Assembly (NCBI GenBank): GCA_029224185.1
Contig: CM055191.1
Coordinates: 12,948,188 to 13,012,187, forward strand
Length of the DNA: 64,000 nt
Direction of reading: 5' to 3'
From: Karalla daura
Lineage: Eukaryota; Chordata; Actinopteri; Chaetodontiformes; Leiognathidae
Position numbers and translations under genes: made by a program. The notes beneath the pieces were generated by a model. That model had not been told where the DNA came from and did no database searches. It saw only the letters and a list, made by a program, of their open reading frames with translations. This document shows, in pieces, positions 34,712 through 49,300 of this stretch. How positions within the stretch are numbered: the first letter of the stretch is position 1; each line of letters starts with the position of its first letter.

Positions 34712-37700
34712 ACGACCACGAATTACAAAATAAAAACAAAAAGCCTGTCATTGACGCAATGTGAGCAGGCAGCAATACATGGCGGAGCGCAGACAAAAAA
34801 AAGGTGTGCTCATGTATGTGCTGCTTTTGAAGCGACTTGAAGGCATTTGGAGAGTTTGTTTTTTTCCACCCCTTTTTTTTTTTTTTTTTTTTGAAATTGG
34901 CTTCACAAGAAGGCGAGCTGTGAGCCTTCATCTCTGAATGAAAAGCATGTGGCTGGCATCCAGAACAGCGGGGTCTTTCAGCACGGCCCCGGCAGACATC
35001 TGTTCCTGGTTTGTACAGCAAAATCCTGGAGCAGGGAGAGGGGCTGTGGTGGAAATGGGGTGGGAGAGGGTGGCGGTGAAGAGGAAAAGAGGAGGAGGAA
35101 GGAGGAGGAGGAGGAGTGGGGTGGGTTTAAGGGTGTTTCTTTTTTTTCATGGGGGAGATATTTGAGGGGGTTTTTTAAAAGCAGTGGGGGAGGGGGTGTA
35201 AGCAAAGAGCCTCATCCGCTCCGTCCGCTGCATTGTTGCTCTCCGACCGCTGCTCCAAACTCACCTTCAGTAACGACATAAAACAGCCGCCAACCAGTGG
35301 TGCAAATCACACGCCTCTCCCGGGACTCTTCCTCTCCGCCTGTTGCCGTTTGTCCAGAGCAAACTCTTCGCCTCGGTGTCAGTGTAAACATCATCACCTG
35401 GTTTGTTTCAGCACCCGTCTCAGCTACGAGAGGCTCGTTTTATCCGCTCTCTCATGTTGTGAGTGTTTCTGTCCGTATCACCGCTTGGCTTCGCCTGTGA
35501 GTCAGAGGTCGAGTCCTTCTCTCTCTCTCTCTCTCTCTCTCTCCCTCTCTCTCTCCATCTGTATGTTTGTGAGGGAGAGGCAGAGAGTGGTTTTTGTGGC
35601 CTGCGCCTAATGGAGAAAGACATTAGAACACTGCCGGCAGATTAAATGTTTATTTTTCTGAGGATATTTATACTGTGTGAAGTACTCTGAAGGAGTTTGC
35701 TCACTTTCTCTCCTTAATTCCTCTGAAAAGTTTTGCACTGGTGAAAGCCTCTGCCCGGCCATCAGGACGAATCAAAGAGCCATCACATCATGCCACCGAG
35801 TCACACACCTGAGGCCTGAGGCCCGAACCAGTTTTTCCCAGTTTCTAGTCCAAACATAGTGTTTTTAAACAACACCATTTGCTGTAAAATAACAGCCTCC
35901 TTGTCATTTTGATGAAACACTGGTGCTCCTTTCATCCCACTCAGAACCCTGAATGCCTTCTCGTTTTCTACTGAGCTCACAACTCACACAAAGATAGTTC
36001 ATTTTCCGAATGGAGATGATGCAAGACGCAAATAGGATATGGAGAATATGGACCAGTCCTCCAGTGCCAGGAGTGTGTGGATGCAGGGGGTGCAGCTGAG
36101 AGCAGGTGGGCAATGCCAACGCTCAGGGAGCACATGAAAAAACACATGAGAAAACCCTGGCAAACTGTTCACCCAGCAGCAAGTCACCTGGCAAAGTGCC
36201 GCAGCGACATTCTCGCACCGTTTTGGAAATCGCTGTCGTTATTTTGGAGCATCACCTGCATGGATGGATGCGTTACACAAACTGGACTTCCTGGATCATG
36301 TTTTGTCTCTCCAGCACCTGAAGCAACAAGCCTCCGCCAACGCAACCCCTGGCATTGTTTTTAACGCCAGGATGATTCTGAAGCGAACACCTGCTAAAGC
36401 ACCACAGGTTACATCTTGTTTGTTGAGAAAGACGCCGCTCGCTGCCAAAAAAACAAAACAGCCCCCCACCTCACCCCCACCATCCTCACCACCACCACCA
36501 CCTCCGCCATGAGACTGTGAGATCCGGGCTAGCATTTCCCACTGTTTCCAGTCTTGCGCTAAGCGAACAATGTTGTGGCAGTACTTGGGAGCGCTACCGA
36601 CGTTTTTGGCAAAAGTAATGTAAAACTAGCTACCTTACATCACAAGAGACATGCGGAGCAACCACTGCTTTTTGACAGGATTATTATTCTGTTTTATGGT
36701 TTTATGTCACTTTGTGACACCTTGTTATTGAAATAAGAACTCCCCCCGCCGCTCCAAAGACAATAGTATATATTAGGACACGATAGCTGGCGGTTGTTCA
36801 ACTTCCTTCATTATTGGAGCTCTTATCTGCAGACACACAGAGTGAATCTCTGACGCCTCTGCAGTTATCTCAGTCCCGTCATCGCCGGCCGCTTTGAAGT
36901 CTCTGCTTTTCATGATATTCATGAGATATCTGTTTGTGCACCTCGGAGAGAGAGAGATCAGTGTGGCTTCACAGAGCCGGATCGCTGGGTGTCGTGAATA
37001 TCTCCGCTTCCTGAATGGAGAGCATCCCAGTGACACTGCATGGCCGGGATGTGCATGGTCACTGATGACAGCGGGGGGACCTCGCTCCACCCCCTACCCC
37101 TCTCCTCCCCTCCCTCCCTCCCTCCCTCCTCCGGGGGGTTGGTGTGTTAGTGGCGGCTCGGGGCAGCCCCGCCGAGGGTTAACACTGGTCTGTGTCTTTG
37201 CTCTCGCTCCCTGCCAGGGGAAAGAAAATACCTGAAGCTGGAGCCCAGTGCTTAGTGCTGACATTTTTGGCAAAGGCTGCTGGATCCAAGTCTGTGTTTG
37301 ATCTTATGCTTCCCCAGCCAAGTAAAACACTGGGAGACTCAAAGGTTATTACATTTTAGTGTGTAAGGTATGTTTCCACATAAACCCCTGTTCCCCCTTA
37401 GAAAGCTTTAGCTCTTTTCCAAGTGGACTTCATTTCGCAAGCCTTAGAGCAGCCAGGGGAATATCATATTTTTTCAGTTATGATTGTTGGTGGTGTTACT
37501 ATATGCTGTCATTACAGTCACTGTTAATTGATGATATTGTTTAATTTGCATCTTCAGTGAGCAGAGTTCACAGGGAGAGCTCAGGGAGGACAAATGGAGC
37601 TTCAGACTCGGATATATTATGTATAATTAAAAACGTGTTATGGCAAGACATCGCAGACATCGCATTTGTTTTGTTACTGTAAATATTAAAATGGAGCCTG

Positions 37701-40700
37701 AGGTTTTGATTGTTTGTGTAAAAGAGACAGAGGATTTCTCTTTTGGACATCGGTTTGTTATCCTATGAATTCAGCCAGTGGAAACTTGAGATTGTCTCCA
37801 CAGAGGTCAAATGCTGACCTGACATATATTCCACAACACAAACACATGGGAAACTGAATAGCAGTGAGCAGCACAATGCGCCGTTTAACCACGAATGACT
37901 CAGAGCGTAAATCTTTGTGTGGATGTCTCTTTATATCCCCTGTTTCCTCGTGTTGTGATGCTACATTGGCTTTCTGTGTTTTTGAGAAAAAAAAAGAAAG
38001 CCTCAGAGTCTCCCCTTGAACGCTTCGAAACTTCATCCTCGCTCTACATTCCTGAACCTGACGCCCTGCTAGGTTTGAGATCGGAGACTGAAACAGAGCG
38101 CACCACAAGCCCAGGTTTCCTGTATGCTGAAAAAATACAGGCGCAGGGCGTTCATTGTTGCGACGCTGCACACGTAGAAAAATCCTCTAAAGGGACGAGA
38201 TCTAGAGTCACCAGGATTGTCAGGATTCAGGGCGTTCAGTGTTCAAGGACCTCAAACCTTAGAGTTGAACAGACTTGACACAATGTACCGGACTTTACAG
38301 CACAGGATCTATCGAACACACCCAAGCCAAGACCCCCGAGGAGTTAGGCATCTTTCCTCTGTGCTCTGAGCCGAGCCTCCCCCCTCTCCGGGACCCCAAG
38401 CCTGCACGTGTAGGTATCGCTATTACTCAGCTCATAAAACGCCACAGTCCCATCTGAAAGCGGTTAGCTGTTGAAACACACCAGCAGCTTCAAAGCTTGG
38501 ATCCAGGCTGTGCAGACAGCGCAGGCCTGGCCCTCCTCCTGCACATCACATTCCCCTCCGATGGGGAATGGCTGCAAACTTGCTTTTGTTACACAAACCT
38601 GTTCCCGTCATCAAAAACCCTCAATGGCTCTCCATTGAGAGGAAGTGGTTTATTTTTGTCATGGGTGGTCATTTTTTTCTCCTTCCTGGGGGAATTTAAT
38701 TTGGGAAAAAGAATGGTTTCGGAAGAAAAAAAGAATCGAGCAGCTCACACATTCTGGGTCAGTGTATTTATATTCCCCAAACACCTTTTGTGCCCTTTCT
38801 ATATGTGACTGAGAGGGAGGGAGAGGATGAAACAGTGCTGAAAGAGGCCACTGTTCTCATTTCCTCTGAAGGCAGCCTTCTTTTCTTCCCCCCACCCATT
38901 TCTTTCCTGAGCCCGTCCACTTCAAAAGCTGACCTGGCCCTGTCTGCCGTGTAACATGTTTACCTAAAGGCTCATTTCAAATAAACAGCGGTTCTCCTTG
39001 AGATGCCTGCCCCCCTCACTGAGGGCCTTTCAGAAACGCCATTTGCTCCGAGGAGGCGCTCCACAAAGAAAACGCACTCCTCTAAAATCAGGATTTTGTT
39101 TCACGATAATGCCGCCGATTGACGCTCACACACCTCGGCTCTCTGAAAACATTAAAAAGGCACAAAAAAGCCTTAAGCGTATATCGAGAATCTGCTTCAA
39201 AGAGCAGCAGAGAACATTTTGGGGCAGCAGATCTGCATATATATGAACACATCAAATAGTCGCTCTGCCTGGCCTTTCCTCATAACCATCAGCCACTTCT
39301 CGGCGTTGATAGGGGCTCACTGATCCTATCTCTTAAAGAATGCCAGTGTATCGGGATATCTGAACTTTGACCGACAGTGTCATGTGCTCGGCTTCGAGAA
39401 CGGCCCGATCACGGCGGCACCCGATTATCTCGCAGCAATTCAAGGCCTTGTTACACGTGAACCCCTTCAGCCTTTTTGGAAGCATGAATGGTCTTCTGAG
39501 GACTTTAATCAAAACACCGAGTGTCACACTTGGTGCTTTTAAGTGGGCTTCCTCCAGACTTGCTGCGTGATAGAGAACAAGACTCCACCAGTCTTGTAGC
39601 TTTATACGCAAGATAAGATAAGAATACGCAAGAGGCCCTGCTAAGCTAAGGCAGCTCATGGTTAAGTACTTATACTCACTTCACACAGCCTCACAGTCGT
39701 GGTTTCCAGTAATTACGGCTGTGAAAGTAGCAGCTCTCTGCGCGCTCTGCTGAGCTGCCCTCTGCACCATAGCCTTTTGATCTCTGCTTGTGCCATGGAT
39801 GAATTACGTTGCAGAATTTCACACTGGGGAACAGTGTTTCAGACACACACACAGCCGGTCTGTCAGGTCACTAAAGTGCACACATGGCAGCTTCAGACCA
39901 AAAGGAAGAAGCACAGATGTTGCAGTCTCGCCCTAATGCCGGCCTTAAAAATCTCCGCTCGGCGCGTTTCTGTGATGTGTCACAAATAAAAATTGTAATT
40001 CATGATTTGCGCCACGAGCCTTTAAAATTCTCGTCTCGTAGCTACGTTTTCAAAAGTAATTCATCACACGCGCACCCCTCACATCCTTTTTATTTTTTCG
40101 ACCAGTAATTTTCTTTGAGAATAATTCAACAGAAATATGAATGAGCTTTGCATGATGTTGGTGCATCAGTAATTGGCCCATGTTCTGCTTTCTTCTTTTT
40201 CTACATCTCATCTGTTCCTCTTCAGCTTTTAACTCTGTCCCCCTTTTTTTCTTTTTCTTTTTTTTTTCTTTTTTTTTCACGGGAAGTTGTGTCTCAGATG
40301 CCAGAGCCTCTGCAGCCAGCGGCCCTACACCAATGATCCATTTCACATTTCACCCAGGTTTCCCTCACGTCGTCTCAACATCATGGAGTCTCCTCTGCTT
40401 CCTGAGCCCAGCGGGAGTGTATTTTTAGGAATCCTTAGGAAAACGCTCCGTGTTGACCCTGGGGTGACCCCCTGTCCAGTTCCAGGCCTGTGAGGAACTT
40501 CACAGCTTGGAATTAAGCCTGTTCTTGCAGTGTCAAGAATTCTTGTGGTCTTTGAGACTGGCAGTCCCCACCAGCTGGAGGAGACAGCATTACCAGACAA
40601 TCAGAGAAAGAGAGAGAGAGAGAGAGATAGAGAGGGAGGAAGAGAGAGACTTACACAACAACAGAGAGAGAAAGAGAGATACAGCACATAAAAGAGATGC

Positions 40701-43700
40701 AGCTACTTAAAGTATGCACTGGCAAATTTTTTCTGTGTATCAGATTTAAGGTATTTCATGTCGGAAACTGAGCAGCAGGCTCCAGTCCCCCGAGATTTTT
40801 TTTTCTTTTTTTACCCTAACAATGTTGGCAGGATGGCCTCAAGCCTGAAATATTTCATAGTAAGCAGGAACAGTACCAATTATACAAACAAGTGGTGTCT
40901 CCGAGGACCTGAGGTTTGGCAAGTGTCACTGGGAATACTTAGGCTATAGCAGATGAGTTATTAGGGGCTCTGCCTGTGCTCTCTTGCCTGTCTACCATGG
41001 TTATTTGTTGCATCCTGCTGCTCCGAACTCAGTATTTTGTCTGTCTCCGACCGACGAGGCCGGTTCCTCCCCGAGGGCTGAATGCGATATTAGCACAGTG
41101 AAACAGCCGTCCGTCTCCGTTTGCCCAATATGCCTCCCAGATGGAAGTGTTGAGAGTTCATGCTACATTACAGGCTGATTGGTCACAGACGCATAAGCCC
41201 CTCTTATCGTGGTCAGTCATATGGATCTGCACTTCTCTGTGTAAGTTACCCAAAGAGAGCAGTAACTGGTGGACTGTGGAGCTGTGGCTTTGACCCTGAA
41301 CCTGTTGTTATCCTGCGGGAAGACAAGTTCAGGAAACCAGCGGGCAGCAAATCCACCAGCCTGCTGTCCCTAAGGAGCAGGAGAGGAGTAGAAGAGCCTC
41401 ACACTTATACTAGCAGCCACAGAGTCGTCCTAGTGCCCTACACTGGGATTAAAGCTTGATATGACTTATCTTTGGTAAACTTTGTGTTTGAGCTGCTCAG
41501 TCTGAGCCAATTTTAAACACATGTTGCTTTAAAGAGTCAGTAGGAGTAAATACATGTATATTAATGATACTTCAAATTATTTAATAAACTGTTGGCACAC
41601 ACTTTCCACTGCCTCTACTACAGCTCTGAGGTGTTAAGCAAAAAAATGTAATCTGTTTTCTAGCTAATATTCAAGTACATAGACAAACTATTGACATAGT
41701 TCATATATATAATAAAGTCTATTCTTTTCCAAAGGTCCAAAACATTATCACATGCTCTGTCATATATCATTTAGATTAGATACTGAAACGGAAAAAAAAA
41801 AAAACAGGCATATGTGATCAGAGACAGAATGTGACAAAATATGAATGACATGTTTTCCATGAAATGTCCGTGTACTCGTGTGTGGATCTTACTCAAAACC
41901 TGATTCCTCCTCTGATTCAGGCTGGATGTATGTGTGCTGCATGATTGTATCGCTATTTAGTTTGGGACAAATTTGCAAAGTTTCATCTTTGTGTGATCTT
42001 CAGACAAGCGCAACCAAGCAGTTTAAAGCCTACGCGAGGTTGCCAGATCAGCATGTAATAGATTTTAAAAGGGCTTGTAGAATATCATCCGAGGCATTTC
42101 TGATTAAACCGTTGTCCCGTAGCTTTTACATTTACACCAGAGAACAAGGACGCATGCTCCACTCAGCCCCTCCAAAGCAGTGGATGAAGCCTTCACCATG
42201 AGCAGAACGAACGCGACTTTCACACTCAAAACGACATTTTACGAAGCGATTATTGCAACGGCACCCGCTTTTAATGGCCGGTTTCTAATGCATTTGTCGG
42301 AACATGACAGGTGGCGCTGATGAAGAGGCACTTCATCTGACAGGGCTGCGGGGTTTCATCAGTCTCAGAGAGGTTTGGAAGCACTCGACATGCAGAGCTC
42401 GGGCGACGCTGTCGCGCAGCTGTCCCTCCCCGGCATGGTTTGTTTACATTTCTCAGTCACCCACAGGAGCACTGCAACGCCTGTAGCTCCACCAGTCTCC
42501 AACCACAGGGCCTCGCCCCTATGAACTGCCAGGCCTGGTTTTCAAAGCTGTGACTCAAATCCCTTCGCAGCTTAACAAAACGAGTAGTGAAAACAGTGGT
42601 GTTGGTGGTTATCTCACAGGTGAGAGCAATTATAATTGACATTTCAATAGCGGGCGGACAGCTGCAACTTGACACTCAGTGCCGTAAAAGGCGCCTTTAC
42701 AGGTGAGAGCGATGGCAGCGAAATGGTTTTCCGAGGGGCGGGCGTGTACAAAGCTTTGTTGACTGTAGCTGACAGCTAATCAGTCAGAGGAGCTGGTTTG
42801 CACTAAACCTCCCTCCTGCTACAGGAGATGATCTCAGCTGATCGCTTTCAAGCCCTGGCCCGGCGGACACTTGCGGTCCGCGCGAGAGGTGGAGCCGCGC
42901 CGGACCATAATGGGATTGGCGACGCGGCCACCTCACCCACAACCTGGCATCCCAAGATCCAGCGTGTTGTTTAAAGGGCCTGTGGAATGTGGAACAAATC
43001 CCCTCAGCTTTATCGGCCTGGGCGCGCTCCCCATTGGCCGGGCTTAAGAGCCAGGGGCCTGCGCGGGAGCTTACAGAATTTCACATGGAGGCCAGAAACA
43101 GAGGAACATCCTGTTTGAGTCTAACCGCCTGTCCCACACTGGCTTTGATATGCCGTCGCCCTGTGCACTCGGTCTTGTTTGTCAGGTTGCGAGAGCCTGT
43201 TTGAAATCCGGACTGTGTACGTCCTGTCTAGTTCCTGTGTGTCCTTCTGCCCTGTTGACAAAAACGGAAATGGATATGAAGTTCAAAGGGTCAGGCATTA
43301 AAACACGCAGGTGGCAGACATTTCTTAACCTCTCTGAGATTTTATTATTCATTTTATTGGCTTTTTATTGATTTAATGTTTAACAGGCAGGGCACGCTCT
43401 CACCTGGGGGCTGTTTAGAGTCTCCGATCGATCTAAAAATGTGTTTGTCTTTGGAATGTGGGAGGAAATCTACGCAGTTCAACTTTGGCGGTCATCGTTC
43501 TTCTGTCCTTGTCCCAGTTTGCATGCAAAGGGGAAAGTCAACCTAAATGTTGATAGGAGCATGCCCTCAACAATATGCAACAATATGCTACATGTCAGTG
43601 AGTTTATATAGACCCACTGAAATGTAGCATATCGCTACGTTATGAGCATAGTTTCATCCTCTTTCCAGAAATCCATTTAACTGGCAGTTTCAGCCACATT

Positions 43701-46256
43701 GCTGTTCTAATTGTTGTTCTCTTTGTGACTTCCTTCCTGCTTTTTCTTCATCTCTCACCAGCTTTCTTGATGTTTTTATTCTGAGGAACTTGAGCACATG
43801 GATTGTCCAGTTTCAGTCAGATTCAGACAATAGTTGGTTCAGAGAAATCTGGTATAAGTCGGACTAACATGTATTCTGTTATTGTTGTTATTGCTATTCT
43901 TAAGGTCATAATTTGTTTTTTTTTCCAAGTGTCATGTAAACAAACTGCCTGTGAGACTTTAAACTGAAAACAGCCCCTCTTGAGTTTTTCCCTGTTAATC
44001 TCCCAGAACAAAATAAAGTAAAAAGACAGCGTGACTTCTGACTGCAAAGCTTTTTACCCCGCGCAGCTCATTAAATATTTGAGTGCGTGTAACACATGGC
44101 ATTGGTCTTGTAAAAATCCACGCGGAGACTATTGCATTTCACCAGCAGGGCTGTGTTACCTGTGAATTAAAGCAACATGCTCTCTGAGGTGTGGTCTCCA
44201 CATTTAAACTCTGTCCCAGTTTTTGCTCAGTTTCTGTGGTAGAGCAGGAGGTTTTTATTGTTTTTTTTCTGCTTACATACAAGACTCATCAAACTGTGCC
44301 ATCCTCCAGGACTTTTTAATACACTTGGATTCGTGTGTGATTCCTGCCACTGGTATGAAGCACATGGTTCCCTACAAATCCCTACAGTAGCAGAGGGTGA
44401 CAGCTGAGAGGAGGGCACTGCATTACATCAGACTCCTATCAAAGTCTGCTTTAATGAAGGCAGGCTGATTACGGCACTGGTGACAGATGCAGGGTGGTCA
44501 TCCAGCGAGGCTAATCTGTGTTTATGCCATCCCGTAGGTCATAATCAAAGTGAGAGAGAGTGAGAGAGAGAAAGAGAGAGGGAGAGATCAGGGATGGGCT
44601 GGGGGTGGGTGGGTTTAGGAGATAGTCTCTCCTGATTGAAGGGGAGCGGGTGACTTTCAGCGGTATACGTGCTGCTCTTACACAGACACGCAAGCATGCT
44701 CATCTCCCCCACAGCTGTTGTTATACTAGGACCAAAGAGGCTTCGCCCCGGTGATTCATGTCCTGCCAAGGGAGAGGTCTTGCCTCCTGTTTGACCTCGG
44801 AGAGAGAGTCCCGCTAACCTGAAAGGCCCATATCAGGGCCATCTTGGCCACCGGGGGCCGGTCCAGATGACAGGATGGCATTCTGCTCTGATCTCATTTC
44901 CATTCATAGAAAGACATGTCATGGCAGCCTGATACATAGATAAAATACCGCAATTAGTAGACAAAGGCGTGCTTCAGCTGTCTAGTAATGGCGAGGATTG
45001 AAAAGGTGAGGTTGTGGTTTCTGAGGCTCAAGTACGAAAACGCTCCAAACCCGTATTGAGGGTCCCTTGGCTCTGGCCTGAAAACACATGTGCAGGGAAA
45101 GACCGAACCTTTAAAATGTGATTTGAGCCTCGTGTTTCTACTGTAACTGCAGTGAACACAGCATCAGGCAGTCTAAGGGTTAGTCCAGTCCAGCACTGTA
45201 TGCAGAAGTGTTTGTTTTAATATTGCTACTCAGCATTAGCCCAAGCCAATCTGCTCTGTTGACTCTCAGCGCCATAATTACACTGAGCTGGACGGAAAGC
45301 TGAGGCCCAACGAAGCAAAGCGAGAAACGCGCTCTCCGCTCGGCCGTCGGGAGACCGACGCATTGTTCTTTTGCCGTCTTGCAAGAGAAGAAGCAGAAGT
45401 TGTGCAACTGGCCTCCCTCTCTTCAGCTCCCATATTTTCAGCCCCAGCCCCTTCCCCCCTCTCTCGGCCCGCCGTCTCCCTCTCTTTTGCTCTGCCTCTC
45501 CTCAGCATAACTGCTCACATCTGGTTTTGAGTCAAGGCCAGGTTGGTTTCTACTGGAATGGAGGGCTTTTATTTCTCAATGGCCCCACTCCCTCTCCAGT
45601 TTCATTCTGCGGCAAGGAGTACGCAGTTTGTTTACGAACTGGTGTTCCTTTCTGCGTATCGATGCTACTCAATCCTCATTTTCATCACCGGGGAACCCCA
45701 CAATCATCCCCAATTAATGGCCAGTCTGCTGGTCGGCTAGTGGTCATCAAGGCTTTCCTGTGGCGCCTACCAAAGTGTCAGTTCCAAGTTACGCTGTGTT
45801 TCTAGAAGGAGTGCGCTCACACTGTAAGCAGCTCAGCATTTGTATCCCAAAAAACATCAAACTCTCAGTTTTGAAAAACGGAAAAACAGAGGATTAAACG
45901 TTCACCTACAATACTTAAAAGTCGTCTACAAACTAGTTCTGACTCTCTATGAAAAATAAGCTATCTGGTGTGTTTCAGAAAACCACACAGCTTCAGAAAT
46001 TATATGGAGACGCTTCCAGACGGTATCCTGTTTTTGTCCTCCTTCCAGCATATGTTTGCACTTGGATAGGCATCCAGACATCTGATCAAGTTGCTGTGTT
46101 TCATACCCCGGGGCTGGAGAAACTGTGTAAACAATCTCCATGTTAGCCTTCCCCCTGTATTTGAAGATGTGAATTTTCAGAATCAGTTGTGCATCACACA
46201 CTTTAGAAGAATGGACTAAAAGAAGCGTGTATACATATATTTGGGGGGGATGGGGG

Positions 46257-46307
<51 letters not shown>

Positions 46308-49300
46308 GGGGGGTGTAAGAACAAAGATGTGCAGTGTTTTCCAGCGGGAGGATGGGTGGTAGGTAGAGAGAGAGAGAGAGGGAGAGAGAGACTGCTGGGG
46401 GATGTCTGATGTCACCTGGTAGGGAGCTATGAAAGCTTCCCCCGGTTACCCTATCCCACATAAAAGTCTGGCAGTAGGCTGAGGCTTTAGGGAAGCTTGG
46501 CAGAACTGCTGCATTAAACAGGAACAAACATCACACGCCTCTCTGTCTGTCTCTCATGTCAAGGCGTCTGAGAGGCAGAACCTGGTAACATGGAGCACTG
46601 TCAGCGCATATTTCCAAATGCACTGTTTTTTAAGACAACCGAGATCTAAAACATCTCCTTGTCATTCTTCTTGAAGCGTTGGCCTCACACATGCGCCTTT
46701 CTATCTGCCCTCCTCTCCTTCCCCTCCTTTCCCCTCTCTCTTCCTCCTCCTCCTCAACATCCCCTAACATCACACGCAACGTGTAGATGTGTATATCACG
46801 GCTTTCAGGTGAACGCTGTCGGTAAAAAAAAAAGAGGAACTCTGTCCTCCGAGGATGCAAACGCATTCGCCTCGCCGCCGGAGCGAGCTGTGTGATCTGA
46901 TAGCGAAGGAATGAGAGCGGCTTAGATGCCAGAGGGCGGTTAATGACACACATGGTGGGCAGATTTAGGCCCGACACCATGGGCGATGTGGATGGAGATG
47001 CCATGTGTTTAGACGTTAAACTGCAGACTGCGGTTAGACCCAGCCCGCTCTCTCATTAGCCTCCCCCCCTCAATGGATGTAATGAGCGTGGAGGTGGTGG
47101 TGCTGGTGTCGGGGTTGGTGGTGCGGAGGGCCATGTGTTCAACATAAGCCCCACTGGTCCCCTCCTCACGCATGCAGCCAGACGTCCCCTGACATCTGAA
47201 TTTTAATTAGAGGCGAGATTGGCGCTGGGAGCCGCTCGATCGATTTGTTTCATTACATTTAACGGCGAATCCTGTCTTTCATTTAGAGGTGCTTATACCT
47301 TGCACCGCGGCCTCGTGGGAGCGGGGATGAGAAAGACTCAATGGTTGTCTTTGATGTTCCTCCGAGCTGCAGAACAGTGCGTCTGTGTGAACTCCCTCTT
47401 CCTTACATACTGCCCTTCATTAAGGGACTGCGGTGGAAAGCAGGGGAGATAAAAGCATCCAGTGCAGAAAGGAAACAACAACTTGGCTGCAGAAACCACA
47501 AAAAGATGGAAACTGTGTGTGTATGTGCGTGGGGATGCACGTACAGTCCTCTGGTTTCCAGCATGTGTCTGGTGATTAAAGACTGCAGCTTGTTTGGGGC
47601 CCAGGGAATGGCACCAGTTGTCTCCACCTTTCCCAGAGCCTTCCTCCACAGTCCGTTAAGAGCGCACCTCTGCACCTCTCCCCCAGCCCTCACAGGGGCA
47701 TGGAGCAAGCAACAGATAGGCCCTATCTCCCCTTTAACAAACCACATCCTCCTCTGCCTCGGCTCCTATCTCTGTCTATCCTCTCCCATCTTTGTTCCTC
47801 TTATCTCTCCTTTCCTCATTTGCGCCCTCTTTCCTCTGCTCCTCTCCGTCTCCTTTACCCCTCCCGCTCACTTCCTGCCCCTCACTCCCTCTGTTTCCCT
47901 CTTCTCCCATTCCTCTGCTGTTTTCTCTCAATGTCTCCGGTGGCCAATTTACAGGGGGAGGTGTCCGAGTCATGACCCTGACACTCAGGTTCCCCCCTCA
48001 CTCTTCCATCCTCCCCACCTCCTCCACCCCTGCACAGCGGTGAAGGTCAGGGCCAGATTACAGGCTGGAGGTATCATCCTCTGAAGCAAGGAATAATCAC
48101 GGGCTCTGAGATTGTTAAATAGAACCACAGGCCCTGGCGCTGTCATTACCCTGAGAAAGAGAGGGGAAGGGGCAGGGAAAGGGGGCCTCGTTCACCTAAA
48201 CGCATGCAGATGTTCCGACTCTGGCTTGAGCCTCGGCTCTGTTGAAGGTACATGGAGTTCTTTTGTTTTCTAGCATCTATCTGTTTTTTATTTGTCTCGT
48301 TTCAGTGGGCCTCCTTGATTCAATCTGGTGAGATTTTATTTCAAAGTGTGTGTGGAGCAGCTTAGAGGACCGAGAATGACGTAAATAAGATGAATCATTT
48401 GTTGTTTAAATACTTGTGGTTTAGGGCCTGTGCTGCACTTAATTTTCATTGTTTCCACAATCCAGTTGTAATTAAAGAACGGCCGTGCATGTATGTGTTT
48501 GTATGTGTGTGTGTGTGCCTGTTGCCTCTGTGCGCCTTTGCATTAGCACATGTGTGGGAAGATAATGAATACATTGTGGTTCTGTTTTATGCAGGATATA
48601 GATTATTCACATATGACAGCAGAGCTTTTTCCCCCCTTCCACCCCTTTGTCCTACTCTTGTTTTATGACCATGGAATTTTGTGTTTAATCAGCCCCATCC
48701 TATCTGCATGGAAATTTCCATCCAGCAATTACTCTTCATTCAAAATAAATACACACACGTTGCCGGGGCTTGTTTTACGTAAACCATACTTTTAACAGTC
48801 AAAGTCTTCGGTGATGAAATACAACAAAAGCTTTCTCTAAACTCTGGGCGTCTTCCATCAGACTCTCCTGTCTGGGCTCCTTGTCAGTCAGGAGGAGAAT
48901 AAACAGGTTGGCTGAGAGTGAGGGAGCTCAGATGATGAAGTGCATTATGGGCCTTTTGATGGATGTTAGAGGTCCGTTTGAAGCGCTTGGAGGAGTCTTG
49001 AAAGCTTGGCCGTGGCCACGCTCGCTGCATCCCAGACAGTGAAAGACAATAAGCGTGCAGATGTTCAAAGTGTTTGGCCGCTGCCGGAGCCTCCAGCCCT
49101 CTCCCTCTCATCTGAGTAGGAAATGCTTTAGCTGGAACTGTTTGTTTTCCCTGTGTCTGTGGTCTGAACTGTAGATTCACTTACATCTTTGACCCCCACC
49201 CCCACCCCTCTCTCTCTCTCCCTCTCTCTCTCCCTCTCCTCCTCATTATTTCCTTCCTTGTCCCAGGAGTTTCCAAATGGTGAGCTCAAGGAAGGACAAT

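Larger units (their letters stand above)
30226..49266 (+). other. nkd2: nkd2 intron 3 (19 kb), non-coding
   Basis: Bounded by CAG|GTACAC after exon 3 and ttgtcccag before exon 4. No coding exon was recognised. It holds many microsatellites, a perfect hairpin at 31.3 kb, SINE-like fragments at 32.0 and 43.4 kb, and a CpG-rich block at 42.83-43.08 kb. Its size relative to the other introns (mostly under 2 kb) suggests regulatory content, which is inference. Confidence 0.8.

Noticed and set aside
47341..48084. 247-aa plus-strand ORF in nkd2 intron 3
   Set aside because: Composition (Ser, Pro, Leu, Phe) reflects pyrimidine-rich DNA; no domain, no homology, and overlapping frames are equally open.
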